NCBI GenBank assembly: GCA_947595415.1 | Contig: CANQER010000015.1 | Span: forward strand, 1 to 14,251 | Origin: an uncultured Bacilli bacterium | GTDB lineage: Bacteria; Bacillota_I; Bacilli_A; RF39; UBA660 | Direction: 5' to 3' | Length of the DNA: 14,251 nucleotides | Shown here: positions 13,625 to 14,251 of the stretch, piece by piece | Position numbering within the stretch: position 1 is the first letter of the stretch | Layout of the letters: every line of letters starts with the position of its first letter | The notes under the pieces: model-generated | Database searches by the model: none | Told to the model about the DNA's origin: nothing | The model's input: only the letters and a program-made list of their open reading frames with translations | Position numbers and translations under genes: made by a program

Positions 13625-13864
13625 TCAACTCAATTCTATATTTTTGATTAAACCAGTTATTAGTATTTCATCATTCATTAGTTTTGATACAACTAGTTTT
13701 TCACCTTTTATTTTTAGTTTTCCTCCATCATAATTGATGTTTACTTGATTGTTATCAAAATGACCTATGCTTTCGTAATTTACTATGTTTATTTTGTTTT
13801 TATAGATGTTTATTTTAAATTCATCTTCTAATAGATAGTTTCTTAATTGGTTTATTATATGCAT
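13625..13864 (-). CDS. yqfC: YqfC/YabP-family sporulation-type protein
   Basis: A 79-residue protein that I place in the YabP/YqfC family from its length, its location before yqfD and the pattern INIYKNKINIVNYESIGHF (about 18-36), followed by VNINYDGGKLKIKGEKLVVSKL and ITGLI. The typical family phrase is 'I-N--I-IV-YESI--F-----I-----G-L-I-G--L'. ATG 13862-13864 has AGGTGAT four bases upstream. It is the first gene of the long minus-strand run. No convincing sigma-E promoter is visible in the 92 A/T-rich bases before it. Confidence 0.9.
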   Translation of the reverse strand: MHIINQLRNYLLEDEFKINIYKNKINIVNYESIGHFDNNQVNINYDGGKLKIKGEKLVVSKLMNDEILITGLIKNIELS

Positions 13865-13956
13865 GGTATCACCTATGTAATTTTATTAGAAGTTTTTATT
13901 ATTTATGAATATATCTAATATATAATACTTGATTATTTGTTTATATCCTTTTAGAT

Positions 13957-13984
13957 AAAAAAAATAACACATTGTGTGTTACTT
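13957..13984 (-). terminator. Intrinsic terminator after the right-edge gene
   Basis: Minus-strand stem AAGTAACACA / TGTGTTATTT (13975-13984 with 13962-13971), 3-base loop and eight T (13957-13964). It starts two bases after the stop codon at 13987 and separates that gene from yqfC. Confidence 0.85.
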
Positions 13985-13986
13985 TA

Positions 13987-14251
13987 TTATTTTGGAGAAA
14001 GGACTAGGCGAGTAGAACAATCCCAGTGTTCACTGCCATCGTTACTGTTAAATGCGAATACTCCAGCAGTATCACCATGATTATAGGCAGCACCACGATA
14101 GAACCATGGAATCGTATTTGCGATAAAGGAAGCATAATCAATATACCAACTACCAGAAGTGTTAAATGGGCCCATTTCTCCTGTTGCATCTCCTAAGATT
14201 CTTGCACCATAATTATAAGTTGGATATGATGACTGTCTATTATCATAAACA
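13987..14251 (-). CDS. C-terminal 87 residues of a surface- or phage-tail-type protein, cut by window edge
   Basis: The frame is open from the window edge to TAA at 13987-13989. The visible part reads TYNYGARILGDATGEMGPF, then a Trp/Tyr/Gly-rich stretch with SGSWYIDYASFIAN, WFYRGAAYNHGDTAGVFAF, and ends STRLVLSP followed by K. The 'RG--Y--G--AGVFAF---G------R-VLSP' ending is a pattern I associate with secreted or phage-structural proteins of gut Firmicutes/Mollicutes, but I cannot name a family. The DNA is visibly richer in G and C than its neighbours, suggesting different ancestry. The start and domain architecture lie outside the window. Confidence 0.7.
   Translation of the reverse strand, partial: VYDNRQSSYPTYNYGARILGDATGEMGPFNTSGSWYIDYASFIANTIPWFYRGAAYNHGDTAGVFAFNSNDGSEHWDCSTRLVLSPK

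Noticed and set aside
13865..13956. Possible sigma-E promoter before yqfC
   Set aside because: CATAAAT and ATATATT words occur but not with a credible spacing; such words are expected by chance in this composition.
14004..14189. A second minus-strand frame in the right-edge region with a hydrophobic product
   Set aside because: It overlaps the partial surface-protein gene in another frame; the latter is open to the window edge, ends beside a terminator and has a coherent Gly/Trp/Tyr-rich sequence.

Overview
The window is low-GC, A/T-saturated DNA with the gene order of a Gram-positive (Firmicutes) chromosome. It holds a dcw-type division cluster led by mraZ, a T-box-controlled glycyl-tRNA synthetase, an ftsY/ylxM operon, and the long conserved run yqfC-yqfD-...-ybeY-dgkA-cdd-era-yqzL-recO. 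The very low GC, minimised proteins (a 28-residue YqzL), retained yqfC/yqfD sporulation-type genes and gut-type surface protein suggest an uncultured, host-associated member of the Bacilli/Mollicutes-like branch (RF39- or Erysipelotrichales-like). This placement is inference; there is no rRNA here to test it.

Layout. Positions 1-2440 (minus strand): mraZ-rsmH-ftsL-pbp, the last gene cut by the window edge, driven by a TTTACA/TATAAT promoter followed by four 10-bp-spaced GTGG boxes for MraZ autorepression. Positions 2450-4010 (minus): glyS with a terminator and an upstream, unusually compact T-box leader. Positions 4103-5615 (plus): ftsY, a small three-helix membrane protein and ylxM, i.e. SRP-receptor functions without ffh.

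Positions 5595-7140 are the most unusual part. A self-contained 1.5-kb element sits exactly in the overlapping 3' ends of two convergent genes. It carries one gene, a YhcG/DUF1016-family PD-(D/E)XK nuclease, flanked by ~68-bp near-perfect inverted repeats and then by a perfect 25-bp direct repeat. No transposase is visible. The 25-bp target is itself a hairpin that looks like the former bidirectional terminator, and each inverted repeat contains a strong intrinsic terminator pointing into the element, replacing the one that was split. A tandem 60-bp repeat with 19-bp imperfect palindromes precedes the nuclease gene.

Positions 7128-13864 (minus) form one long convergently oriented operon-like run. 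In transcription order it is yqfC, yqfD, vanZ-like, ybeY, dgkA, cdd, era, yqzL, recO, yuiD-like (DUF212) and an unrecognised single-pass membrane protein. Most junctions are overlaps or gaps of a few bases. It mixes ribosome maturation (YbeY, Era), lipid/undecaprenol metabolism (DgkA, YuiD-like), pyrimidine salvage (Cdd) and recombination (RecO). phoH, usual between yqfD and ybeY, is absent, and a VanZ-like gene occupies that place.

Positions 13957-14251: a terminator and the 3' end of a visibly GC-richer gene for a surface- or phage-type protein.
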